In this document: piece after piece, positions 9,215 through 17,859 of the stretch
Layout: each line of letters starts with the position of its first letter
Position numbering within the stretch: position 1 is the first letter of the stretch
From: Catellatospora tritici
GTDB lineage: Bacteria > Actinomycetota > Actinomycetes > Mycobacteriales > Micromonosporaceae
Assembly: GCF_019083965.1 (NCBI RefSeq)
Contig: NZ_JAHRCY010000002.1
Span: forward strand, 310,001 to 374,000
Length of the DNA: 64,000 nucleotides
Direction of reading: 5' to 3'
The notes under the pieces: generated by a model
Database searches by the model: none
What the model was told of the DNA's origin: nothing
Seen by the model: only the letters and a program-made list of their open reading frames with translations
Program-made: the position numbers and the translations under genes

Positions 9215-9361
9215 GGTCACTCCTTCGTGGGTCGCCTCGACCCGGTTTCTCGTGGAAGTGGCCGCCGACGACCACGGATACAGCCTCGTCCGGCGGCCGT
9301 CGGCCCACATCCGTGCCGACCACGGGGACCACCACTGAGTCGGGCGTACGTATCCGGCAGG

Positions 9362-12190
9362 ATGGGACCGGTGACGGCTCAATCGGGGATCTCCGCTCGG
9401 GAAGCGGAGGTGCTGACTCTGCTCGGCGAGCACCTCAGCAACGCGGAGATCGGCGCACGGCTGTTCATCTCCGTCCGTACCGTCGAGACCCACGTCTCGT
9501 CGCTGCTGCGCAAGCTCGACGCACCGGACCGGCGCGCACTGGCGCAGCTCGCGGCCGAGTGGAGCCGGGCGGCGCGGGGCGGCAAGGCCGTCTCCGGGCT
9601 GCCCGCGGCGGTGACCTCGTTCGTCGGCCGGGCCGGTGAGCGGGCGGCACTGGCCGCCGCGGTCAAGGCGCATCGCCAGGTGAGCGCGGTCGGACCCGGC
9701 GGGGTCGGCAAGACCCGGCTGGCGCTGGCGGTCGCGGCGGACACGGCCGGTGACTTCCCCGACGGCGTATGGTTCGTCGACCTGGTCCCGATCACCGACC
9801 CGGCGATGGTCGGGGCGGCGGTGGCCGCGGCGGTCGGCGTCGGCGAGCAGCAGAGCCGCGGCATCGACGAGTCGGTGCTCGCCGCGCTGGCCGACCGGCA
9901 CGCCCTGCTCGTGCTGGACAACTGCGAGCACGTACGCGACGGGGTGGCGCCTTTCCTGGAGCGGCTGCTCACCAAGTGCCCCCGACTGACCGTGCTGGCC
10001 ACCAGCCGGGCCCGGTTGATGGTGCCGTTCGAACGGGTCCACCCCGTGCCACCGCTGTCACTGACCGGCGACGGCGACTCCGACGCGGTCGCGCTGCTGC
10101 TCGACCGGGCCGCCGCCGTGGGCTGGCCGCTGGCGCCGGAGCAGCTCCAGCAGTCCGCCGAGATCTGCCGAGGCCTGGACGGCGTGGCGCTGGCGATCGA
10201 ACTGGCCGCCGCCCGACTGCCCACGCTCGGGCTGGACGGCCTCGCCGACCTGCTCTCCGACCAGCTGCGGCTGACCGGCGGCGCCCGCGCCGACGACCGG
10301 CACCGCTCGGTCCGGGCCATGCTCGACTGGAGCCACGAGCTGCTCGACCCGGCCGACCGGACGCTGCTGCGCCGCGTCTCGGTCTTCGTGGCCCCGTTCA
10401 CCGCCGACGCCGCCGGGCAGGTCGCCGGGTTCGGGCCGCTCGCACCGGCGGTCGCGGACGGCCTCGCCCGCCTCACCGAGCAGAGCCTGCTCACGGTGCT
10501 CCCATCCGCCGGCGGCACCCGCTACCGCACCCTGGAGACCATCCGCCAGTACGGCGTGGAGCAGCTGACCGCCCACGGCGAACTCGACGAGCTCCGCACC
10601 CGGCACCTGCGCTGGTGCCTGAGGAGCGCGGGCAGCCTCGCCGAGGCGGCGGGCAACGCCGACGGGCCGTGGCGGGCGCGCTTCGACGCGGTCGCCGACG
10701 ACCTGCGGGCCGCGCTGGGCTGGGCGACGACCGTGCCCGAGCACCGCGATGACGCGTACCGGCTGGCGGTGGCCCTGGCCGGGCTCGCCTTCGCCCGCAA
10801 CCTGGTCGGCGAGTCGCAGCAACGGTACGAGCAGGCCGCCGCCCTCACCGCCGATCCGGCCGCCGCCGCTGCCGCGCTGCGGTCCGCTGCCTCGGTAGCA
10901 GGCTGCCGACTGCTCGGCGACGACATGTACCGCCTGCGCCAAGCCGCCGCCGAGGCCGCGCTTCAGGCGGGCGACCAGGCCACCGCCGCCCGCGACCTCG
11001 CCACCGCGGCCACCACCGCATACCGCTTCTCCGGCATGTTCACCCGGGTCCCGTCGGCGGCCGAGACCATGGCTCAGCTGACCGCCGCCCGGGAACTGGC
11101 CGCCGACGACGCGGCCGGGCGCGCCGCCGTCGCGCTGGCCGAGGCGGCGGTGCTCACCGACACGTTCGGGTCCGACCAGGGACCCCCCGAGAACACCGTC
11201 GCCGACACGCTCGCCGCCGCCACCCGGGCCGTCGAACTGGCCCGCCTCGCCGACGACCCGCTGACCGCCTCCGCCGCCCTCGACGGCCTCGCCGGTGCCC
11301 AGAGCTGGGCGGGTGACAGCTTCGGCGCCGCCGCCACGGCGCGCGGCCGGATCGAGATGCTGTCGGCGGTGCCGGTGACCCCGTCCAGCCTGCACGAGCT
11401 GACCGACGCGCTGGTGTCGGGCATCGACACCAGCCTGGGCGTCGGCGACCTGCCGATGGCGCGCCGCTGGGCACGGCAGCTGGCCGACCTGCCGCTGCTG
11501 GCCGAGGTCGGCCATTACGCCACGTGCTGGCTGCTGATGGTCGAGGCGATGGCCGTGGAAGTGGACACGGTGCTCGTGGCGGGCGAGCGGTTCCGGGAGG
11601 CGTGGGAGCGCACCGGGCGGCTGCGGGCGCCGCGCCTGGCCATCGCCGCGGCGGCGGTTGCGATGATCCACGGGCTGCGCGGCGACGACGCGGCTCGGGC
11701 GGACTGGCTGGGCATCGCGGAGCAGCTCGGGTCGACCCCGGAGCGCAGCGCGGGCTACGGCGCCGTATTCGACGCGATCGTGGATCTGCACCACGGTCGG
11801 GTCGGTGCTGCCCTGGACCGAGTGGCCGCAGAGCCCGAGGACGTGTGGAAGTGGGTCACCTGGATCTGGCTGCACTGGTACGTGGTCCTGCGCGCCGAGG
11901 CGGCCGCGCTCGCCGGGCACCCGGATGCGCGCAAGCGCATCGAGGCGGCGAGGGTCATCGTGTCCGGCAACCCGATCGCGAGCGCCCAGGTGGAACGAGC
12001 GGCGGCGCTTCTCACCGGCGATCGAGACGCGATCCTGGCCACCGGTGCGGCATTCGACGCCGCAGGGTGCCGCTATCAGTGGGCGCGGACGCTCGTGCTC
12101 GCCGGAGGTGAGCACACCGCAATCGGGGCGTCAGCTCTCGCCGCGACCGGTTGCGTCACACCGGCCGCAACACCGCAGTCCGGCCGGTAA
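9362..12190 (+). CDS. LuxR-HTH / NB-ARC-type ATPase transcriptional regulator
   Basis: The 942-residue protein has a LuxR-type helix-turn-helix at its N-terminus (residues about 10-65, SAREAEVLTLLGEHLSNAEI then VRTVETHVSSLLRKLDAPD). An AAA/NB-ARC ATPase follows, with a P-loop GPGGVGKT at 111-118 and Walker B HALLVLDNCEH near 182. The remaining residues to the end are helical, TPR-like repeats. Most large LuxR ATPase regulators carry the HTH at the C-terminus, so the order is reversed. ATG at 9362 is chosen; GTG at 9371 is an alternative. It probably responds to a ligand and activates nearby genes. Confidence 0.85.
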   Translation: MGPVTAQSGISAREAEVLTLLGEHLSNAEIGARLFISVRTVETHVSSLLRKLDAPDRRALAQLAAEWSRAARGGKAVSGLPAAVTSFVGRAGERAALAAAVKAHRQVSAVGPGGVGKTRLALAVAADTAGDFPDGVWFVDLVPITDPAMVGAAVAAAVGVGEQQSRGIDESVLAALADRHALLVLDNCEHVRDGVAPFLERLLTKCPRLTVLATSRARLMVPFERVHPVPPLSLTGDGDSDAVALLLDRAAAVGWPLAPEQLQQSAEICRGLDGVALAIELAAARLPTLGLDGLADLLSDQLRLTGGARADDRHRSVRAMLDWSHELLDPADRTLLRRVSVFVAPFTADAAGQVAGFGPLAPAVADGLARLTEQSLLTVLPSAGGTRYRTLETIRQYGVEQLTAHGELDELRTRHLRWCLRSAGSLAEAAGNADGPWRARFDAVADDLRAALGWATTVPEHRDDAYRLAVALAGLAFARNLVGESQQRYEQAAALTADPAAAAAALRSAASVAGCRLLGDDMYRLRQAAAEAALQAGDQATAARDLATAATTAYRFSGMFTRVPSAAETMAQLTAARELAADDAAGRAAVALAEAAVLTDTFGSDQGPPENTVADTLAAATRAVELARLADDPLTASAALDGLAGAQSWAGDSFGAAATARGRIEMLSAVPVTPSSLHELTDALVSGIDTSLGVGDLPMARRWARQLADLPLLAEVGHYATCWLLMVEAMAVEVDTVLVAGERFREAWERTGRLRAPRLAIAAAAVAMIHGLRGDDAARADWLGIAEQLGSTPERSAGYGAVFDAIVDLHHGRVGAALDRVAAEPEDVWKWVTWIWLHWYVVLRAEAAALAGHPDARKRIEAARVIVSGNPIASAQVERAAALLTGDRDAILATGAAFDAAGCRYQWARTLVLAGGEHTAIGASALAATGCVTPAATPQSGR

Positions 12191-12269
12191 CGCCGCGCTT
12201 CTCGTGGCCGGGGTCAAGGCCGGTCTGCGGACTGGGCTGGATAACCCCCTTGCGCACCCGCCCTTGCCG

Positions 12270-13361
12270 CTAACTCGCGATGTTCCTGACCGCGCTCCGG
12301 ATCGCGTCGGCGTAAAGGTAGATGTCGTCCAGCGAGTCGATCAGGTGCCGGGTCTCCACCTTGTTCTCGTCGAACGTGCCGAGGTACTTCCTTGCCTTGC
12401 CGTTGAAGTGCAGGCGGGCGATGGGTCTACGGTTGTTGTCGTCGAGAAGGATCGCGAAGTAGGACTTGGCGTCGCGACCCACGATCCGCTGCGGCTTGAC
12501 CTCGCTGCAGGCGATCGCTTTGACGATCTGGTAGCCGGTGAGCTCCTCAAGTGTGGTCTCTACCTCGGTATCACGACCGGCATCGACTACTTCAGCCGTT
12601 TCATTGTCCGGCGCCTCCGCGGCGGTCGACACATCCGGCTGATTGTTGTTCGCGTAGAGCGCGCTCTTGAGCCGGTCGTTCACCTGGTCCCGGATGAACT
12701 GAGCGGCCGCCTTCGCGACGAGCGGCCGGAACTGCTGCCGTACCTTCTGGGTGAACGATCCCTCGTGGAGACGCGCCGCGAAGTACCTGACCCAATCGTC
12801 GTCGGGCTCCTTGAACTGCGCTGCCAGCGTGCGCTTGATCTGGCTGAGCTGCCTCAGTTCCTCAGCCGCGTAAATTACCGAGTCGAGATCGAAGTGCTCT
12901 TTCGACAGCTTGCGCAACTCCGGCAGGAGAGCCTCGTCGATGTCCTCCAGATCCAGTACGAGGAACGGCTTCTCGTCCATGAGGTTCGGAGCGTCGAGGT
13001 CCGAGTAGAAGTGGTAGACCTGACCGTTGGTGAGGATCGCGATCCGGGCCCGCGTGACGGAGAAGTACCGATACAGCTGCGACGCATGGACCACCTTCAG
13101 TGAGTCGCGTGGTTGCTTGCATTCGATGAGGATCTGGACCTCGCCGTTGCGCACGATCGCGTAGTCGATCTTCTCGCCCTTCTTCGTCCCGAAGTCGGCC
13201 GTGTACTCCGGGACGACCTCCTTCGGATCGAACACGTCGTAGCCGAGGATCTGTATGAACGGCATGATCAACGCGTTCTTGGCGGCTTCCTCCGTCTGGA
13301 TCGCGCTCCGACGGTCGCGAACCTTCGTGGCCAGCTCGGCGATTCGATCCTCGAACTCCAT
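12270..13361 (-). CDS. Orphan type I restriction HsdR N-terminal domain protein
   Basis: The 363-residue product matches HsdR_N-type proteins. The nuclease core is visible: 'AKNALIMPFIQILGYDVFDP', then 'KKGEKIDYAIVRNGEVQILIECKQPRD', giving a PD-(D/E)xK site with D and E-x-K. After about residue 210 there is a linker rich in acidic residues and a C-terminal segment (KSYFAILLDDNNRRPIARLHFNGKARKYLGTFDENK) that resembles a small DNA-related domain. No methylase, specificity or helicase subunit is adjacent, so it is not a complete restriction system. It could be a lone defence nuclease or a regulator. Confidence 0.8.
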   Translation of the reverse strand: MEFEDRIAELATKVRDRRSAIQTEEAAKNALIMPFIQILGYDVFDPKEVVPEYTADFGTKKGEKIDYAIVRNGEVQILIECKQPRDSLKVVHASQLYRYFSVTRARIAILTNGQVYHFYSDLDAPNLMDEKPFLVLDLEDIDEALLPELRKLSKEHFDLDSVIYAAEELRQLSQIKRTLAAQFKEPDDDWVRYFAARLHEGSFTQKVRQQFRPLVAKAAAQFIRDQVNDRLKSALYANNNQPDVSTAAEAPDNETAEVVDAGRDTEVETTLEELTGYQIVKAIACSEVKPQRIVGRDAKSYFAILLDDNNRRPIARLHFNGKARKYLGTFDENKVETRHLIDSLDDIYLYADAIRSAVRNIAS

Positions 13362-13653
13362 ATGGCACGCCCTTCTGTGAACCCTGCACCGGGGGATGAC
13401 GGGATGTTACCGACCGATTGCGGAGCGCGTAGCCACGAAAATCGGCCGACTGATACCTCCGTTCGTCGGACAGATACAGCGAAAGGCATGGGGACCACGT
13501 CCCTATCGCACCTGGGCGATCGGGTGTGCGGTCCAGTCCAGGATGGATCCCATAGGTCCGAGCGGTGCCTGTGCTAGTCCGCAACCCGACGTCCCGTCAA
13601 CCCCCCAGCGACATCGCCTCATCACCTGGACCCGCACCCTCTGATCGGAGCGT

Positions 13654-13789
13654 GGGGGGGGGGGGGGGGGGGGGGGGCGGGGGGGCGGCGGGCGGGGCCA
13701 GTGCCCCAACAACCACGACACGGGGTGGGGGCGTGGGGCGCCCCCCCCCCCCCCCCCCCCCCGCCCGCCCCCCCCCCCCCCCCCCCCCC
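13654..13789. repeat. G- and C-homopolymer tract
   Basis: A run of 24 G (13654-13677) and shorter G runs are followed about 60 bases later by runs of 22 C (13741-13762) and 22 C (13768-13789). The two halves are complementary and could fold into a hairpin. Such mirrored G/C runs are also what faulty joining of reads with spurious poly-G tails would produce, so the local sequence should be treated with caution. Confidence 0.85.
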
Positions 13790-13813
13790 ACTTCCAGACC
13801 GTGCGCGCCGTCC

Positions 13814-13857
13814 GATGACGCCCTTGAGGAGCCGGCGGGCCATGACGATGCGCTGGA
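13814..13857 (-). pseudogene. Remnant of acyl-CoA dehydrogenase 3' end (left copy of direct repeat)
   Basis: On the minus strand this encodes LQRIVMARRLLKGVI, matching the last residues of the intact acyl-CoA dehydrogenase at 54936-56090 (VQRIVMARQLLKGVI). The nucleotide match is 38 of 44 with a 19-base identical core, GCCATGACGATGCGCTGGA. Similarity ends abruptly on both sides: the preceding codons do not resemble ITQIYEGTNQ, and the stop codon is lost. It is either a trace of insertion into a dehydrogenase gene or the relic of a paralogue. Confidence 0.65.
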
Positions 13858-14145
13858 GCAGTGGCAATGCCGCCGATTCAGAGAATCCCAGGCAACGCCG
13901 CGACCATTACGACGCCGCGGACCCCTCCGAGCACGCCGAAGGCTCTTCGCGCAACCTTTCGGCGGGGCAATCCATGGTCGACGGACCGACGGCGCGCTCC
14001 GGCCGCCCGCCGCACATACGATCACGCCTCGAACATCCGACCGCGAGCATGTAACGACCACGCCGGAAGCGCCATTGCGCGCCCGAATCCGGCGTGGCTT
14101 CTGGTGTACGGCGACAGGGATACAACCCCGATCGCCGATCGAAGG

Positions 14146-14163
14146 TGTCCCGCCAGCGGGACA
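14146..14163. promoter_or_regulatory. Candidate LmbU-type operator, site 1
   Basis: TGTCCCGCCAGCGGGACA is an 18-base palindrome except at the central pair. It lies 94 bases before the start of the thymidylate-kinase-like gene that opens the first biosynthetic operon. It matches the other three sites in the island and carries a near match to the CGCCGGCG core known for LmbU regulators. Confidence 0.6.
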
Positions 14164-14256
14164 GCGCGCCCTCGGGTAAGGCGTCGCATCCCTACCCTTC
14201 CGCCGGGAAAAGTCAGAACATGGTCACGGTTGCCGAATGGAAAGGAGAACTTCATC

Positions 14257-14937
14257 GTGGGTCTCCGCGACAGGGCGCCGTACGACGGCGCACTCATTGC
14301 CATCTGTGGACTCGATGGCTCGGGAAAGACCACACAGGTGAAGCTCCTTGCGGAGAGTCTCAGCGCCGTGGCCAGTGTGTCCGTGTTCCGCCCGGTCACC
14401 GACGCGTTCCGCAATGACCCGACCGTGACCGCTTACCTGGACGGCACCATGCCCGCCGACCAGCGGCACGACATGGTCGCGGAACTCGCGCTGCTCGCCG
14501 CCGCGGACGGCTTCAGGCAGATGCGGACCGCGATTCTGCCCCGACTGCAGGCCGGCGACGTCGTGCTCTGCGACCGCTACATCTACAGCGCTTTTGCCCG
14601 GACCCTTGCTCGCGGTTTCGAGGACCAGGACTGGCTCAGCCGGTTGTACCGGTACATGCCGGTACCAGACTTGACCCTCTTCCTCGACATACCGCCGGAG
14701 AAGGCGTTGGAACGCATTCGCTCCCGCGGCTCGGCGCCTCGGTGGGAGGAGGCGGATCCGGCCAAGACCGCGGCCGCCCGAGCGGCGTTCCTCGAGCAGC
14801 CGTGGGGGCGGCAGGACACGTACCGGATCATCGACGCCGAGCGGTCGGTGGACGAGCTCGCCGCCGCCGTGCGACAGGTCGTCACCGAGACACTGCGGCT
14901 CCCGATCGACGCGGGGACAGCCGCCTCGCCGAGGTGA
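14257..14937 (+). CDS. Thymidylate kinase-like nucleotide kinase
   Basis: The GTG at 14257 follows AAAGGAGAAC; upstream in-frame codons have no ribosome binding site. The 226-residue product has the P-loop CGLDGSGKTTQ (residues about 18-28), a CDRYIYSAFA segment with the DRY/DRF-type motif of dTMP kinases, and DLTLFLDIPPEKALERIRSRG followed by a lid-like region. It should phosphorylate dTMP or a related nucleotide with ATP in the cytosol. It begins a plus-strand run of biosynthetic genes, so a pathway-specific or resistance copy is more likely than the housekeeping tmk. Confidence 0.8.
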   Translation: MGLRDRAPYDGALIAICGLDGSGKTTQVKLLAESLSAVASVSVFRPVTDAFRNDPTVTAYLDGTMPADQRHDMVAELALLAAADGFRQMRTAILPRLQAGDVVLCDRYIYSAFARTLARGFEDQDWLSRLYRYMPVPDLTLFLDIPPEKALERIRSRGSAPRWEEADPAKTAAARAAFLEQPWGRQDTYRIIDAERSVDELAAAVRQVVTETLRLPIDAGTAASPR

Positions 14938-15051
14938 GCGCGAAGAGTCCGCAGGCGGCCGGGGATGGCATCCGGTGCGGCCGTGCCGGCGCGCTCGTGA
15001 CCGCACCCGTATCCCAGAACCGCACGTCTCATACCAGGGAGTAAGCCCGAC

Positions 15052-15954
15052 ATGTCAGCCGCCCTTGTCTGGGACAGCGAGATCGCCTCGGTCGTGGAGA
15101 GGCTCACGAAGGCCTCGATCGACGACTACTACAACCCCTACCGCGCCTTCGACTGGCCGGAGTCCATTCCGTCCGGCTCGCTGTGGATGAGTTCCAGCCT
15201 GATGACCGTCCACGGCTCGAAGGCCGCCGCATCCCTGAGCGAGGAGCAGCTCAGGGAGCTGTCCCGCTGGGAGAGCATCCACTTCTACAGCCTCAACGTG
15301 CACGGGATCCGCGAACTCCTGATGGAGGTTGTCCGGCGGATCCACACCCCCGGCTTCGAGGTGCCCACACCGTTCTTCCACCACTTCCTCGGTGAGGAGA
15401 ACGAGCACATGTGGTTCTTCGCCGAGTTCTGCCTGCGCTACGGCGGCAAGCTGTACGCGGATCGAGCCCTGCCCTTCTCCGAGCGTGAGCAATCGCCGCT
15501 GTTGGACAGCTTCCTGGTGTTCAGCCGGATTCTGATCTTCGAACAGATCGTCGACTACTACAACAGCACCATGGCCGCCGACGAGCAGCTGCCTGAGGTG
15601 ATCCGGGCCATCAACCGGGTCCACCACCAGGACGAGTCCCGCCACATCGCGTTCGGCTGCCAGCTGGTGCGGGCGCTGTACGCGAACCTGAAGAAGCACG
15701 GCGACCAGGACGAGCTCGCGTTCGCCAAGGACTACCTGCAGCGCTACCTCAACACGTCCCTGGCCAAGCTCTACAGCGTCGACGTCTACCGTGACGCCGG
15801 CATACCCGATCCGTACGGGTTCCGGGCCGCGCTGCTCGCCGACCCCGCCCGCCTGCCCGAACACGATCGCATCACCGCTCGGACGCGCGCCTTCTACCGG
15901 CGCATCGGTGTGTTTTCCGACCAGCCCGCCTCGCGGGGCACCACCACGGCCTGA
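15052..15954 (+). CDS. AurF-like diiron N-oxygenase (first copy)
   Basis: The 300-residue protein matches the AurF/PF11583-like ferritin-fold oxygenases. Likely iron ligands are in ESIHFYSLNVHGIREL, HHFLGEENEHMWFF (E-E-x-x-H), FEQIVDYYN and VHHQDESRHIAFG (D-E-x-x-H). Members such as AurF and CmlI oxidise amines to hydroxylamine, nitroso or nitro groups, sometimes on carrier-bound substrates. The next genes are an amino acid:carrier-protein ligase and a nitronate monooxygenase, which fits N-oxidation of an amino acid on the ACP. The substrate is inferred. Start ATG follows an AGGGAG-type site. Confidence 0.85.
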   Translation: MSAALVWDSEIASVVERLTKASIDDYYNPYRAFDWPESIPSGSLWMSSSLMTVHGSKAAASLSEEQLRELSRWESIHFYSLNVHGIRELLMEVVRRIHTPGFEVPTPFFHHFLGEENEHMWFFAEFCLRYGGKLYADRALPFSEREQSPLLDSFLVFSRILIFEQIVDYYNSTMAADEQLPEVIRAINRVHHQDESRHIAFGCQLVRALYANLKKHGDQDELAFAKDYLQRYLNTSLAKLYSVDVYRDAGIPDPYGFRAALLADPARLPEHDRITARTRAFYRRIGVFSDQPASRGTTTA

Positions 15955-15983
15955 GCAGGCACCCGAGTAGGAAGGCTGGCTCC

Positions 15984-16826
15984 ATGCATGCACTGCCCAC
16001 AGGTCTCTCCCTGACCGACCCCGGCCCTGGCCTCGTGGTCCTCGGCCCCGCTGAAGCAGCGCTCCTGCGCGAGTTGGACGCCGTCTTCCTCCGGCTGGCG
16101 GACGAGACCGGCGCCGCCGAGGTCGTCCCGCCGACGCTGCTGCCGTCCGCCGGGCTCGCCGATCTGGACTACTTCAAGAACTTTCCCCATCTCTGCGTGA
16201 CCGCGGACCGGTTCTCCCCGCAGGCGACCGAAGCCCTCGCGGGCGGAACGGCGGTCGACGCCCTCCCGGAGGGCAGCCGTGCGGGAACCGGGTACGTCCT
16301 CGCCTCCGCCACCTGCTACGGCCTGCTGCTCTCGCTACGCGGCGCGCAGTTGCCGGGCGAGGCGCGGTTGACCGCGGTGAGCCGCTGCCATCGCAACGAG
16401 GATCATTTCGACGGGCTGCGCCGCCTGTGGGGCTTCCACATGCGCGAGATCCTGTATCTGGGCACCCGCGACGGAGCCGAGGAGCACCTGCAGGTCTGCC
16501 GCTCGTTCATCGAACGGTTCGCCGATCGGGTCGGCCTCAAGCTGTCGATCGTCGCCGCCAACGACCCCTTCTACGACCGGACGAGTTCGCGGGCCGCGCT
16601 GACCGCGCTGGATCCGGTCAAGTACGAGTTCGTGTCCGAGGACGGGACGGCCATCGCGTCGATCAACCGGCACCGCAACTTCTTCGGGCAGCGGCTGGGC
16701 ATCACTCACGCGGACCAGGCGGCCTTCAGTAGCTGCACCGCCTTCGGCCTCGAACGCTGGATCCATGCCCTCACTCAGGCTCACGGTTCGGTCGCACACG
16801 CCCTCGAGAAGGTGAAGGATGGCTGA
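15984..16826 (+). CDS. Class II aminoacyl-tRNA-synthetase-like amino acid:[carrier protein] ligase
   Basis: The 280-residue product is a stand-alone class II catalytic core related to seryl-tRNA synthetase but without the tRNA-binding arm. Motif 2 is CHRNE (135-139) and motif 3 is FGLERW (254-259). Cys111, Glu155 and Cys251 sit where the family of amino acid:carrier-protein ligases binds zinc. Such enzymes adenylate a small amino acid and load it onto a phosphopantetheine carrier instead of tRNA. The partner is probably the carrier protein at 18935. It overlaps the next gene by 8 bases. No NRPS adenylation domain is present in the window. Confidence 0.87.
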   Translation: MHALPTGLSLTDPGPGLVVLGPAEAALLRELDAVFLRLADETGAAEVVPPTLLPSAGLADLDYFKNFPHLCVTADRFSPQATEALAGGTAVDALPEGSRAGTGYVLASATCYGLLLSLRGAQLPGEARLTAVSRCHRNEDHFDGLRRLWGFHMREILYLGTRDGAEEHLQVCRSFIERFADRVGLKLSIVAANDPFYDRTSSRAALTALDPVKYEFVSEDGTAIASINRHRNFFGQRLGITHADQAAFSSCTAFGLERWIHALTQAHGSVAHALEKVKDG

Positions 16827-17859
16827 TCCCTGCGCCGCGGCCGCTCGGGCCCTCGGGGTCGACTTTCCCCTCGTGCAGGCGGGGATGGGCGGTATCGCGA
16901 CACCCGCGCTGGCGGCCGCGGTGAGCGGTGCCGGGGCGCTCGGGACGGTCGCGCTGTACAAGATGGAGGCCGAGGGTGCCCGCGCGGTCGTGGCCGACAC
17001 GGCAGCCCGCACCAGCTCCACGTTCGGCGTGAACGTGATTCCCGAGGTGGCGGGCGACGCGCTGCTGCGGCGGCAGGTCGACGCGGCCCTCGCCGCGCTG
17101 CCGGATCGCCGGTCGGCCGTGTTCAACACATACGGACTGCCCCCGCGCTGGTTGGCCGCCGCGTTACGCGGCAGCCCGTACCGGCTGCTGGTCCAGGTGG
17201 GATCCGCAGACGACGCCGCTCGCGCCGCCGAACTCGGCGCCCAGGTCATCGCCCTGCAGGGGGTGGAGGCGGGTGGTCATCTCCTCGGCCGGCGCGGGGT
17301 GCGCGACCTGGTCGCCGAGACGGCGCCGCAGGACCTCGGCGTCCCGCTGCTGGCCGCGGGCGGCCTGCACGACGGGCGGCAGCTGGCCGAGCTGATCCGG
17401 CTCGGTGCGGGCGGTTGGCTGATGGGCACCGCGTTCATCGCCACGCCCGAGTCGGGCGCACACCCCGACTACCGGACCGCGCTGATCAGCGCCGGCCCGG
17501 CCAGCACCGTGATCACCGACCGGTTCGACATCGGCTGGCCCGGACGTCGGCACCGCGTGCTGCGCAGCCCGGTCACCGAGAGCAGGACCCGGCTGCCCTC
17601 GTCGTTCATCGCCTGGACGGATGTGGCCGGCGGGCGGCAGCCGGTCTTCCGCGGCTCGGCCGCGGCGCCGACGGCCGAGGCGCAGGGTCGCGTGGACGAG
17701 ATGGCCAGGTATGCCGGAACCGGCGCCGCCTGGGTGAACACCGTTGCTCCCGCCGCCGATCTCGTGGCCCGAATCCGTGCGGAGTACCTGGCCGCGTCCG
17801 GCGGCCGCACCATCCGGACCGATGTCGAACGCCCATCCGAAGGAGCCGTCAGCATATGA
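16819..17859 (+). CDS. Nitronate monooxygenase (FMN-dependent)
   Basis: The 346-residue TIM-barrel protein has the family pattern: LVQAGMGGIATPALAAAVSGAGALGT at the N-terminus, an ALQGVEAGGHLLGRRG loop with the conserved Q-G-x-E-A-G-G-H, LLAAGGLHDGRQ and the FMN phosphate segment GAGGWLMGTAFIAT. These enzymes oxidise alkyl nitronates to carbonyls and nitrite. Next to an AurF-like N-oxygenase this suggests a nitro or nitronate intermediate that is cleaved or detoxified. It overlaps the ligase gene upstream and the methyltransferase downstream (ATGA). Confidence 0.9.
   Translation: MADPCAAAARALGVDFPLVQAGMGGIATPALAAAVSGAGALGTVALYKMEAEGARAVVADTAARTSSTFGVNVIPEVAGDALLRRQVDAALAALPDRRSAVFNTYGLPPRWLAAALRGSPYRLLVQVGSADDAARAAELGAQVIALQGVEAGGHLLGRRGVRDLVAETAPQDLGVPLLAAGGLHDGRQLAELIRLGAGGWLMGTAFIATPESGAHPDYRTALISAGPASTVITDRFDIGWPGRRHRVLRSPVTESRTRLPSSFIAWTDVAGGRQPVFRGSAAAPTAEAQGRVDEMARYAGTGAAWVNTVAPAADLVARIRAEYLAASGGRTIRTDVERPSEGAVSI

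Larger units (their letters stand above)
13362..14256. other. Non-coding stretch of 895 bases at the left edge of the island
   Basis: No convincing gene is seen. The stretch contains a G/C homopolymer region (13654-13789), a 44-base remnant of an acyl-CoA dehydrogenase 3' end (13814-13857), and a candidate LmbU-type operator (14146-14163) upstream of the first biosynthetic gene. Open frames across the homopolymers encode only Gly/Pro runs and are rejected. Confidence 0.7.

Noticed and set aside
13565-14179. Gly- and Pro-rich open frames across the homopolymer tract
   Set aside because: They exist only because long G and C runs lack stop codons; there is no ribosome binding site, and the composition is not protein-like.
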